Positions 1 through 6,778 of a stretch of 7,982 bases of DNA are shown here, in pieces. The translations under genes were made by a program, and so were the position numbers. The stretch is from Bacteroidota bacterium (GTDB taxonomy: Bacteria; Bacteroidota; Ignavibacteria; Ignavibacteriales; Ignavibacteriaceae). The notes below the pieces were generated by a model that did not search any database, was not told the DNA's origin, and saw only the letters and a program-made list of their open reading frames with translations. Location: the NCBI GenBank assembly GCA_021793635.1, contig JAJYSI010000137.1:1-7982 (forward strand), written 5' to 3'. Each line of letters opens with the position of its first letter. Within the stretch, counting starts at the first letter, position 1.

Positions 1-1
1 C

Positions 2-247
2 TCTTTCGTCGATAAAGAAATGGCTAAAAAAGTATCGGAGGAACCGCGAGGCGTTAAACAAGCAGGATTCTACGTCCTTGTCGGCGCTTCTATGCCCAGT
101 GTGCTAATTGAGACAGGATTTTTATCTAATCCAAAAGATGCGCACTATCTTAACAGTAATACCGGTCAAACAAATATTGCCGAAGGGATTTTTGATGCAA
201 TTAAAAAATTCCGGGCAATGTACGAAGAGAATTTACAATCCGAATAA
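2..247 (+). CDS. N-acetylmuramoyl-L-alanine amidase (Amidase_3 family), C-terminal fragment
   Basis: The left edge of the window cuts this gene. The reading frame is open from base 2, so the ATG at 20 is internal and not the true start. About 81 residues remain, ending at TAA 245-247. The visible part carries the C-terminal signature of zinc-dependent Amidase_3 enzymes: PSVLIETGFLSNPKDAHYL followed by IAEGIFDAIKKF. The Glu of LIETGF (codon 110-112) matches the catalytic glutamate of the family; the zinc ligands would lie upstream, outside the window. The family cleaves the amide bond between N-acetylmuramic acid and L-alanine in peptidoglycan, and acts in cell separation or wall turnover. No further domain follows the catalytic one. 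The next gene is 231 bp away and unrelated in function, so I do not place them in one operon. Confidence 0.88.
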   Translation, partial: SFVDKEMAKKVSEEPRGVKQAGFYVLVGASMPSVLIETGFLSNPKDAHYLNSNTGQTNIAEGIFDAIKKFRAMYEENLQSE

Positions 248-321
248 GAAAGTTGTTCATATTTAGACTTTTGACATTTATCACATAAATACACCTTTCA
301 TCTCAAATCAATCCTACCGTG

Positions 322-352
322 TTGACAAATTGGTAAAATTTCTCTTTATTTG
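322..352 (+). promoter_or_regulatory. Candidate promoter for the tetR-efflux operon
   Basis: A perfect TTGACA lies at 322-327. With 17-bp spacing, TTTATT at 345-350 matches 4 of 6 bases of a sigma-70 -10 box. The same stretch also fits the Bacteroidota-type promoter (TTG near -33, TAnnTTTG near -7): TTG 322-324, then 20 bp, then TTTATTTG 345-352, which matches 5 of the 6 fixed bases. The first repeat element begins at 351, so a repressor bound there would cover the expected transcription start. Two terminator-like hairpins between this site and tetR complicate the picture. A start downstream of 425 remains possible, though I found no convincing promoter there. Confidence 0.4.
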
Positions 353-380
353 GAAACCAAAAAAACACAATACGTTTCCA
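351..380 (+). promoter_or_regulatory. Putative operator, copy 1
   Basis: TGGAAAC at 351-357 and its exact reverse complement GTTTCCA at 374-380 form a 7-bp inverted repeat with a 16-bp spacer. The 30-bp element recurs at 433-462 with 21 of 30 identical positions, including TGGAAACC, a central AAAC and ACGTTTC. Duplication just upstream of a TetR-type gene suggests a repressor binding site. That the TetR protein itself binds here is inference. Confidence 0.5.
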
Positions 381-391
381 TTGTGGTTTTT
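360..391 (+). terminator. Terminator-like hairpin A in the tetR leader
   Basis: CACAAT (366-371) pairs with ATTGTG (380-385) across an 8-nt loop. Beyond one A/G mismatch the stem continues as an A-run (360-364) against a T-run (387-391). The shape is that of a weak intrinsic terminator, but the stem has only two G-C pairs. It could end amidase transcripts or act as an attenuator in the operon leader. Confidence 0.35.
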
Positions 392-396
392 ATATT

Positions 397-425
397 AAAA
401 AGCAGCTCAAGACTGCATTTTTTTT
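397..425 (+). terminator. Terminator-like hairpin B in the tetR leader
   Basis: GCAG (402-405) pairs with CTGC (413-416) around a 7-nt loop. It is flanked by an A-run (397-401) and followed by eight T residues (418-425). The A-tract, stem and T-tract order is typical of intrinsic terminators, although the core stem is only 4 bp. It is either the terminator for the upstream amidase gene or an attenuator before tetR. Confidence 0.4.
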
Positions 426-432
426 CAATCTA

Positions 433-462
433 TGGAAACCGGATAAACGAGAAACGTTTCTT
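433..462 (+). promoter_or_regulatory. Putative operator, copy 2
   Basis: This is the second copy of the element at 351-380, exactly 82 bp downstream, with TGGAAACC at 433-440 and CGTTTC at 455-460 in the same relative positions. It also contains a perfect 10-bp palindrome, GAAACGTTTC (451-460), which is the sort of short dyad TetR dimers bind. It ends 16 bp before the tetR start codon and touches the Shine-Dalgarno region, so binding here could also act as a roadblock or overlap a second promoter. Confidence 0.5.
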
Positions 463-478
463 TTGAAAGGAATAGAAA

Positions 479-1114
479 ATGCTAGACGACAAGGAAATCA
501 AAGAAAGAATCTTTGATAAAGCCGAACAAATGTTTCTCCAATTTGGCTATGCCAAAGTTACCATGGAGGAAATTGCTTCAGGCTTAGGGATTAGTAAGAA
601 AACATTGTATAAGTTTTTCCCGGGTAAAGAAAATATTATAAGGGAATTAACAAACAATAGAATTTGTCATGACGAGGAACAAATTGATCAGATTTGGGCT
701 GAAAAAGATTTGGACTTTGTGGGCAAATTAAAGAAGATGTTAGATCTTTTTGGGAAAGAATCTTTTAATGTTAAAGGACCATTGTCTGATGACCTTCATA
801 AGAATATGCCCGATTTATGGAATGAAATTCACGACTATAATAGAATGAGGGGCTTGCAAAAAGCCAGGGATCTTTTCGAAATAGGTGTTGCAAATGGCGT
901 TTTTAGAAATGATATAGTCAAAGATATAATTATTCTTATGTTCATGAATTCAGTGCAAGGAATTATAAACCCTGATACATTGTCGCAACTCCCTTATTCT
1001 TCAAATCAAGCCTTTGAAGCCATTTTTAAAGTCCTTTTTGAAGGAATTTTTACCGAAGAAGGAAGAGCTAAATATATTTCTTACAAAAATGATGATAACG
1101 AAATTAAGGAGTAG
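479..1114 (+). CDS. TetR/AcrR-family transcriptional regulator
   Basis: A 211-residue protein of normal size for TetR-family one-component regulators, which bind operator DNA as dimers and release it when a small ligand fills the C-terminal domain. The N-terminal DNA-binding domain spans about residues 8-54. It shows the standard order: IFDKAEQMFLQFGYAKVTM, then the helix-turn-helix EEIASGLGISKKTLYKFF, then the GKENII end. The C-terminal part (about 60-211) is divergent, as expected of a ligand pocket, and gives no clue to the ligand. The ATG at 479 follows AAAGGA by 7 nt. It is the first gene of the cluster, and only 7 nt separate its stop from the next start, so it is very likely co-transcribed with the pump. 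By analogy with AcrR-like proteins it probably represses its own operon, perhaps through the repeats at 351-380 and 433-462. Specific target and inducer are unknown. Confidence 0.93.
   Translation: MLDDKEIKERIFDKAEQMFLQFGYAKVTMEEIASGLGISKKTLYKFFPGKENIIRELTNNRICHDEEQIDQIWAEKDLDFVGKLKKMLDLFGKESFNVKGPLSDDLHKNMPDLWNEIHDYNRMRGLQKARDLFEIGVANGVFRNDIVKDIIILMFMNSVQGIINPDTLSQLPYSSNQAFEAIFKVLFEGIFTEEGRAKYISYKNDDNEIKE
1106..1111 (+). promoter_or_regulatory. Shine-Dalgarno site of the outer-membrane factor, abutting the tetR stop
   Basis: AAGGAG directly precedes the tetR stop TAG (1112-1114) and lies 10 nt before ATG 1122. Ribosomes finishing tetR would cover this site, which suggests translational coupling. 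It also decides the start of the next gene: upstream in-frame codons reach back to an ATG at 1014, but that one lies inside tetR and would precede the signal peptide. Confidence 0.75.
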
Positions 1115-1121
1115 AATATTA

Positions 1122-2444
1122 ATGAAGCAAAAAATCAAAAAATTAATACTTGTATTATTTACAGGAATTCTAGTGTCTTCTTCTGCATTTGCACAGCAAA
1201 AGGAAATAACACTGGAAGAAGGAATTCAAATTGGTTTGCAGAATAGTAAGACGCTTCATTCCTCAAAAATGAAAGTACTTTCTGCCGAAGCAAATTTAAG
1301 CGCAATAAATACTTTGCAACTCCCTTCGCTTTCCTTAAATGCTTCTTATACACATCTTAGCCCGGTTAATCCATTTGCAGTTGCAACGCCTTTTGGTGTT
1401 TTTACTATTTCACCTTCGATCTTAGATAATTATAATCTTAAATTATCACTTCAACAGCCTCTGTTTACGGGCTTTAAATTATCAAGCAGTTCTAAAATAG
1501 CCGGGGATAACTCTCTTGCAGCAAAACAACAATACACGCAAGATGAGCAGAATTTAATTCTGAATATTAAAAACGCATACTGGGGTTTATTCAGCGCTGA
1601 AAAACTAAAGAAAGCAGTAGACGATAATTTTCTACAAGTTAAAGCACATCTTACGGATATCCAAAATTTCTTTAAACAGGGACTTTCAACAAAGAATGAT
1701 GTTCTTAAAGTTGAAGTGCAACTCTCTGAAATTGAGCTTCAACAAATTGATGCCAAGAATTCAGTAAAAATAGCGATAGTAAATCTTGATAATGTTATCG
1801 GACTTCCATTATCATCAGATTTACAGATTCCTCAAAACGTAAGTGTGAGTAATAATATCGAATATGATCTAACCCAATTAATAAAAGAAGCTATCCGAAA
1901 TCGTCCTGATCTAAAAGCAATGGAATACCAAGTGGAAGCAAGTAAAACAGGCATCGCCTTAGCGCAATCAAACTGGTATCCACAAATTTATTTGACTGGA
2001 AATTATTATTACTCTAAACCGAATCAAAGAATATTACCAAGCCGTAACCAGTTTGATGCAACATGGGATGTCGGAATAGGACTATCTTTTAATATCTGGA
2101 ATTGGGGAGCAACTAAAGATCAAACAACCCAAGCAGAAGCTCAGTATGAACAGTCGAACGACGGTCTTAAATCTATGCAGGATGCGATTACTCTTGAAGT
2201 AACACAAGATTATTACAATATGATTAAAGCAAAAGAAAAGATTTTGGTAGCAGAACAAACGGTTTCACAGGCGGAAGAAAATTATCGCGTTACCGACGAT
2301 AAGTTTAAGCAAGGTTTAGCATTAAATTCTGAGCTTCTTGATGCCGAAACTGCTTTACTTCAGGCTAAAACAAATCAAATTCAATCTTTGGCAGATTATG
2401 AACTTGCAGTTGCAAGAATTCAAAGATCAATAGGTACAAAATAG
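1122..2444 (+). CDS. TolC-family outer-membrane efflux protein
   Basis: A 440-residue outer-membrane factor, the exit duct of a tripartite RND pump. Residues 1-24 form a signal peptide: a basic start MKQKIKK, a hydrophobic core, and a likely cut after SSSAFA before QQKE. The mature part starts with the family's ITLEEGIQIGLQNS motif. Two OEP repeats follow, roughly 30-220 and 250-435. Each has long amphipathic helices rich in Gln, Ala and Asn (for example the LKKAVDDNFLQVKAHL and VAEQTVSQAEENYRV stretches) that form the periplasmic alpha-barrel. The second contains ALAQSNWYPQIYLTGNYYYS, typical of outer-membrane strand segments. There is no lipobox cysteine, so it is TolC-like rather than a lipoprotein of the OprM type. 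I chose ATG 1122 because AAGGAG lies 10 nt upstream and the signal peptide begins there; the frame is open further upstream into tetR. The adaptor gene follows after 20 nt. Confidence 0.93.
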   Translation: MKQKIKKLILVLFTGILVSSSAFAQQKEITLEEGIQIGLQNSKTLHSSKMKVLSAEANLSAINTLQLPSLSLNASYTHLSPVNPFAVATPFGVFTISPSILDNYNLKLSLQQPLFTGFKLSSSSKIAGDNSLAAKQQYTQDEQNLILNIKNAYWGLFSAEKLKKAVDDNFLQVKAHLTDIQNFFKQGLSTKNDVLKVEVQLSEIELQQIDAKNSVKIAIVNLDNVIGLPLSSDLQIPQNVSVSNNIEYDLTQLIKEAIRNRPDLKAMEYQVEASKTGIALAQSNWYPQIYLTGNYYYSKPNQRILPSRNQFDATWDVGIGLSFNIWNWGATKDQTTQAEAQYEQSNDGLKSMQDAITLEVTQDYYNMIKAKEKILVAEQTVSQAEENYRVTDDKFKQGLALNSELLDAETALLQAKTNQIQSLADYELAVARIQRSIGTK

Positions 2445-2464
2445 AAATTTATTAAGAGGAAAAA

Positions 2465-3514
2465 ATGAAAAGACTTAAAATTTATTCAGCAGCTACAATA
2501 ATTTTAATTGTAATAATCGCAATATTATTTCATAACCGGGCAAAAATAAAGGCTGAAACCAAAAATCAAACTTTAAATTCATTTCCGGTAAATATTACAA
2601 TAGTCTCTAAGAAGACTATTACAAATAGTATCGATCTTGTAGGGAATATAGCCGCATATAATGATGTTGCAATTGTATCGGAAGCCCAAGGCAAAGTAAC
2701 AAAAGTTTTGGCAAATGTTGGGGATTATATACCAGCAGGATCAACGATAATTCAGATTGATGACGAACTTACTAGCGCCGCATTAAAAGCTGCCAAAGTA
2801 AATCTAGATAAATCAAAAAAAGATTATGAGAGATTTCAAGAATTATACAATGAAAAATCTGTAACCGATTCTCAGCTTGAAGGCGCTAAACTTGCATATC
2901 AAACAGCCAACGATCAATTTGTTATTGCTCAAAAACAATATAACGATACAAAAGTTTCAACTCCGATTTCCGGCATAGTGACATCACGAACAGCCGACTT
3001 TGGCGATTATGTTTTCAGTAAAACTGTTGTAGCCGATGTGGTAGATATTTCAAAATTAAAAATTAATCTTAATGTTGATGAACATGATGTCTTTAACCTT
3101 AAAGTTGGAGACAAAGTTGAGGTAACCACGGACATTTATCCCGGTGTAATTTTCCCGGGCGTCATAAAAACAATTAGCGATAAAGGCGATGCTGCCCATA
3201 CATATCCTGTTGAAGTTGACTTATCAAACAGTAAAGAACATCCGTTAAAGGCTGGAATGTTTGCCCGCGTTGTTTTCCATTCCGAAACAAACGGTAATAA
3301 GCTTGTAATACCGCGTTTATCATTAATAGGAAGCGTGCAACAGGCACAAGTTTTTGTAGTGAATGACGGCGTTGCTAGGTTAAGAAATATAATAATTGGT
3401 AACACATATAATAATTATCTCGAAGTTCTTAGCGGATTGAATGAAGGCGATACAATAGTTGTCAACGGACAAAATAATTTACAAGACAGCAGCAAAGTGA
3501 ATATTGTAAATTAA
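2465..3514 (+). CDS. RND efflux membrane fusion protein (periplasmic adaptor)
   Basis: A 349-residue HlyD/AcrA-type adaptor that joins the inner-membrane pump to the outer-membrane channel. Residues 5-22 (IYSAATIILIVIIAIL core) form an N-terminal membrane anchor or uncleaved signal; there is no lipobox Cys, unlike AcrA. The lipoyl domain is split into VSEAQGKVTKVLANVGDYI (about 64-100) and TPISGIVTSRTADFGDYV (about 163-198). Between them is a short alpha-helical hairpin (about 101-162) with heptad-like Lys/Ala/Leu spacing. A beta-barrel (about 198-274, ending in HPLKAGMFARVVF) and a membrane-proximal domain (about 275-349, with VIPRLSLIG and SGLNEGDTIVVNG) follow. At 349 residues it is at the short end for RND adaptors, mainly because the hairpin is short. 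AAGAGGA (2454-2460) lies 4 nt before the ATG. It sits between the outer-membrane factor (20-nt gap) and the pump (53-nt gap). Confidence 0.93.
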   Translation: MKRLKIYSAATIILIVIIAILFHNRAKIKAETKNQTLNSFPVNITIVSKKTITNSIDLVGNIAAYNDVAIVSEAQGKVTKVLANVGDYIPAGSTIIQIDDELTSAALKAAKVNLDKSKKDYERFQELYNEKSVTDSQLEGAKLAYQTANDQFVIAQKQYNDTKVSTPISGIVTSRTADFGDYVFSKTVVADVVDISKLKINLNVDEHDVFNLKVGDKVEVTTDIYPGVIFPGVIKTISDKGDAAHTYPVEVDLSNSKEHPLKAGMFARVVFHSETNGNKLVIPRLSLIGSVQQAQVFVVNDGVARLRNIIIGNTYNNYLEVLSGLNEGDTIVVNGQNNLQDSSKVNIVN

Positions 3515-3553
3515 TTATTGTCTTCTTTCATACACTGATGATATAAAGTTAAC

Positions 3554-3559
3554 AAGGAG
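3554..3559 (+). promoter_or_regulatory. Shine-Dalgarno site that fixes the RND pump start
   Basis: AAGGAG lies 8 nt before ATG 3568, which is optimal. An in-frame TTG at 3562 is only 2 nt from this site, too close for initiation, so the ATG is the real start. Confidence 0.8.
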
Positions 3560-3567
3560 TTTTGAAC

Positions 3568-6500
3568 ATGACCATTACAGAATTATCAATAAAAAGACCA
3601 TCTCTTGTGGTTGTAGTTTTTGCTGCATTGGCTTTACTTGGAATATATAGCTACACGCAGTTAAACTATGAATTACTTCCCAAAATATCACCTCCGATAA
3701 TTACAATCCAAACAATTTATCCGGGAGCATCTCCTAATGAAGTTGAGAATTCAGTTACAAAACCTATAGAGGATGCTGTATCAACTCTCGATCAAATTGA
3801 TAATATAAATTCAACTTCGCAAGAAGGAGTTTCTTTCGTTACTATACAATTTAATCAAGCCGCTGATGTTGACCTTGAGTTACAAACAGCTCAAAGAAAA
3901 GTAAATGAAATATTAAACACTTTCCCGGTTGATGTAAAGACTCCTTCAATTTCGAAGTTCGCTCTAGATGAAGTTCCGATTTTAAGAATGGGCGTTACAA
4001 GCAATATGCCCTCAACTAAATTTTATCAATTTATTGTTGACAGAATTCAGCCAAGAATTTCTAAAGTCGCCGGTGTAGGGCAGGTTACATTAATCGGCGG
4101 TGACCAAAGAGAAATTAGAGTAAACCTAAATGCAGGTAAACTTCAGAATTATCGATTATCTGTGCTTCAGGTGCTTAGCGCTATAAAAAATTCAAATTTG
4201 GATTTTCCTACCGGTAAACTTCAAAACGACCAATCTCAATTAATTGTCAGGCTTGCGGGAAAATTCAAATCAGTCAATGCAATTAGAAATCTTATTATAT
4301 CCAAATCTAAAGACGGCGGTAATATTAAGCTTTCGGATATTGCTGAAGTCGAAGATGGGCACAAAGAATATTCAACAATTAATAGAATCAACGGAATTAC
4401 TTCTGTTGGTATCCTTGTTCAGAAACAAACAGACGCAAATGCGGTAGATGTTAGCAGATTAGTTCGAGCTGAGCTGAATAAAATTGAAAAGGATTATCAT
4501 ACCGAAAATATTAAGTTTAATATTGCTCAAGATGCGTCGCTATTTACAATTGATGCTGCAAACGGAGTAAAGTTCGATTTACTTCTTGCAGTAATCTTAG
4601 TTGCAATTGTTATGCTTTTGTTCCTTCACAGTTTAAGAAATTCTTTTATTGTTATGCTTGCAATTCCCGCATCAATATTATCTACATTTATTGTAATGTA
4701 TCTCGCAGGTTTTGCTCTTAACTTAATGACATTATTAGGACTGTCTCTCGTGGTTGGAATATTAGTTGATGACTCTATCGTAGTTATTGAAAATATTTAC
4801 CATCATCTCGAAAAGGGTGAAGAACCGAAAACAGCGGCAATAAAGGGTCGAAATGAAATTGGTTTTGCTGCACTTTCTATTACAATGGTTGATATAGTAA
4901 TATATGTCCCACTTGCTTTAACCGGAGGATTGATAGGAAATATTATTAGAGAGTTTGCCGTTGTAGTCGTTATCTCAACTTTACTTAGTTTATTTGTCTC
5001 TTTTACCGTGACTCCGCTTCTTGCTTCAAGAATTAGCAAGCTTGAAAGGCTTTCCGGTAAAACAGTAATTGGCAAATTTGCTTTGCTCTTTGAAAAATAT
5101 TTCCATAAGGTGGTAGAACAGTATATAAATATCTTAAAGTGGAGTCTTAAAAATAAGTGGAAAGTAATCACCATCTCCTTTGTCTTATTTATTGCCGCTC
5201 TATCATTAGTCCCGCTAGGTTTTATCGGTGCTGAATTTATAACTCAATCTGACAGAGGTGAATTTGCAGTTATCCTTGAGCTGCCGCCGGATTATACGCT
5301 CGATAATACCAATTTTGTTACGCAAAAAATTGAACGGTATATTAATAACCTGCCTGATGTAAAAAAGGTTTTCGTTGAGGTGGGTGCATCTAATGAAGGC
5401 TTAATTGGACAGTCTTCAAGTAATACTTCGGAATTAGATGTTGAGCTTAATCAAAAAGATAAAAGGAAGCTTTCGAGCGATCAAATTGGTGAGCAGATAA
5501 AACAATTTGCTCAAAAAATTCCTGGATTAAAAGTCCGGGTTAATCCAATCGGTATCTTTGGAACAGCTAACCAAACACCGATTCAATTAATTGTTAATGG
5601 CCCTAACCGGGATGATGTTATGAAATCTGCTTTGCTTCTTGAAAGCGTTGTAAAAAAGGTACCCGGTACTGCAGATGTTCGATTGTCTACTGAGGTCGGA
5701 AATCCGGAAACGCGTGTTGATATCAACCGACAAAAGCTCGCTGATTTTGGCTTGTCAATTGCTGATGTAGGAGCAACACTTCAAGTAGCTATGCAAGGAA
5801 CTGATGGTGCAAAATATAGAGACGGAAATGACGATTATAATATTCTTGTGTCTCTTGATAAATTTGATAGATCAAAAATCTCGGATCTAAAACAGATGAC
5901 TTTTGTAAATAACCAAGGACAAACAATAGAACTCCAGCAATTTGCAAATATTTATCAAACCACTGGTCCAACTAACTTGCAAAGAATGAACCGTATCAGT
6001 GCAGTTACTGTATATTCTCAAGTCATCGGGAGACCGAGCGGAAGCGTTGGAGATGATATTAAAAAAGCGATGGCAAAAGAAAAACTTCCTGCTGGTGTCG
6101 ATATCGCTTATTGGGGAGATCTGAAAAATCAATCCGACTCATTTGGAAGCTTGGGACTTGCATTAATTGCTGCACTAATTTTTGTTTATATGATTATGGT
6201 TGCCCTATATGATTCTTACGTGGATCCGTTCGTTATCTTTTTCTCAATCCCTGTTGCAATGGTAGGAGCATTCCTTGCTCTTGCGCTCACAATGAAATCT
6301 CTTAGTATATTTTCAATTTTAGGAATAATAATGCTTGTCGGGTTAGTCGGTAAGAATGCAATCCTTCTTGTTGACCGTACAAAACACAACCAGGAAGAAG
6401 GAAAATCGACTTATGATGCCTTAATTGAAGCCGGAGAAAGCAGAATAAGACCAATTCTAATGACCACAACTGCAATGGTAATTGGAATGCTTCCGCTTGC

Positions 6501-6702
6501 ACTCGCTACCGATGCCGGTTCGGAATGGAAGTCGGGACTTGCTTGGTCTATAATTGGTGGACTTTTAAGCTCAATGTTTTTAACCCTGATTCTTGTACCT
6601 GTTATGTATGTTAAAGTTGAAACCTGGCAGGTAAAGCTAAAAGCTTTTTTACGAAGAAAGCAAAAAGAAGAAGTAATTTCTCCGGAGATAGTTAATAACT
6701 AA
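3568..6702 (+). CDS. RND-family inner-membrane efflux transporter (AcrB/HAE1-like)
   Basis: A 1044-residue proton-driven pump, close to AcrB in length. It has the twofold RND plan: TM1 (about 11-30) after the short leader MTITELSIKRP, a large periplasmic loop, TM2-6 starting near residue 335, a cytoplasmic link, TM7 near 533, a second large loop, and TM8-12 from about 858. The proton-relay residues are all present. The TM4 motif VDDSIVVIEN gives Asp401 and Asp402 (AcrB D407/D408). The motif VGKNAILLVD gives Lys929 (AcrB K940). RIRPILMTTTAM gives Arg959 and Thr966 (AcrB R971/T978). This points to an active H+ antiporter of the hydrophobic/amphiphilic efflux type rather than a metal exporter; the actual substrates cannot be read from sequence. 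It ends with a basic cytoplasmic tail (FLRRKQKEE). I start at ATG 3568 because of the Shine-Dalgarno spacing. It is the last gene of the operon, followed by a strong inverted repeat. I see no frameshift or missing segment. Confidence 0.96.
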   Translation: MTITELSIKRPSLVVVVFAALALLGIYSYTQLNYELLPKISPPIITIQTIYPGASPNEVENSVTKPIEDAVSTLDQIDNINSTSQEGVSFVTIQFNQAADVDLELQTAQRKVNEILNTFPVDVKTPSISKFALDEVPILRMGVTSNMPSTKFYQFIVDRIQPRISKVAGVGQVTLIGGDQREIRVNLNAGKLQNYRLSVLQVLSAIKNSNLDFPTGKLQNDQSQLIVRLAGKFKSVNAIRNLIISKSKDGGNIKLSDIAEVEDGHKEYSTINRINGITSVGILVQKQTDANAVDVSRLVRAELNKIEKDYHTENIKFNIAQDASLFTIDAANGVKFDLLLAVILVAIVMLLFLHSLRNSFIVMLAIPASILSTFIVMYLAGFALNLMTLLGLSLVVGILVDDSIVVIENIYHHLEKGEEPKTAAIKGRNEIGFAALSITMVDIVIYVPLALTGGLIGNIIREFAVVVVISTLLSLFVSFTVTPLLASRISKLERLSGKTVIGKFALLFEKYFHKVVEQYINILKWSLKNKWKVITISFVLFIAALSLVPLGFIGAEFITQSDRGEFAVILELPPDYTLDNTNFVTQKIERYINNLPDVKKVFVEVGASNEGLIGQSSSNTSELDVELNQKDKRKLSSDQIGEQIKQFAQKIPGLKVRVNPIGIFGTANQTPIQLIVNGPNRDDVMKSALLLESVVKKVPGTADVRLSTEVGNPETRVDINRQKLADFGLSIADVGATLQVAMQGTDGAKYRDGNDDYNILVSLDKFDRSKISDLKQMTFVNNQGQTIELQQFANIYQTTGPTNLQRMNRISAVTVYSQVIGRPSGSVGDDIKKAMAKEKLPAGVDIAYWGDLKNQSDSFGSLGLALIAALIFVYMIMVALYDSYVDPFVIFFSIPVAMVGAFLALALTMKSLSIFSILGIIMLVGLVGKNAILLVDRTKHNQEEGKSTYDALIEAGESRIRPILMTTTAMVIGMLPLALATDAGSEWKSGLAWSIIGGLLSSMFLTLILVPVMYVKVETWQVKLKAFLRRKQKEEVISPEIVNN

Positions 6703-6751
6703 AATTTTAAGAGAGTAATCAAATTATCCTATAGATTACTCTCTAATTTTA
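6701..6751. terminator. Bidirectional intrinsic terminator between convergent genes
   Basis: GAGAGTAATC (6711-6720) and GATTACTCTC (6734-6743) form a perfect 10-bp stem, extended by A6710-T6744, around a 13-nt loop. Past a 3-nt bulge, AAAATT (6701-6706) can pair with AATTTT (6745-6750). There is a T-run after the stem on the plus strand (TAATTTTATT) and also when read on the minus strand (TTAAAATTTT). It therefore probably ends both the efflux operon and the oppositely oriented TonB gene, whose stop is at 6779. The first stem bases overlap the pump stop codon. Confidence 0.8.
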
Positions 6752-6778
6752 TTGTGAGCTTAAAGATTTATTGGTTAT

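Larger units (their letters stand above)
248..478 (+). promoter_or_regulatory. Intergenic regulatory region upstream of the efflux operon
   Basis: This 231-bp gap separates the amidase stop from the tetR start and holds no credible gene. From left to right it contains a stretch with no clear signal (248-321), a promoter-like pair (322-352), the first copy of a repeated element (351-380), a hairpin with T-tract overlapping it (360-391), a second hairpin with T-tract (397-425), the second copy of the element (433-462), and a Shine-Dalgarno-like AAAGGA (466-471) 7 nt before the ATG at 479. The number of signals suggests control of the downstream operon, with the tetR product the obvious candidate ligand-responsive factor. 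Confidence 0.6.

Noticed and set aside
271..276. A second perfect TTGACA in the amidase-tetR gap
   Set aside because: The bases 17 bp downstream (CCTTTC at 294-299) do not resemble a -10 box, and no TAnnTTTG fits at the right spacing.
1014..1121. A longer start for the outer-membrane factor, overlapping tetR by about 100 bp
   Set aside because: The extension lies in another frame of tetR, has no ribosome site, and would put 36 residues before an otherwise perfect signal peptide starting at 1122.
4244..4447. 67-residue plus-strand frame inside the pump gene
   Set aside because: It overlaps the pump in another frame and has no ribosome site or family resemblance.
4803..5174. 123-residue open frame antisense to the pump gene
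   Set aside because: It is fully inside the strongly conserved pump coding region, shows no recognisable motif, and is best explained as a shadow. The same applies to the smaller antisense frames at 1159-1353, 3136-3405, 5789-5971, 5887-6132 and 6302-6502.
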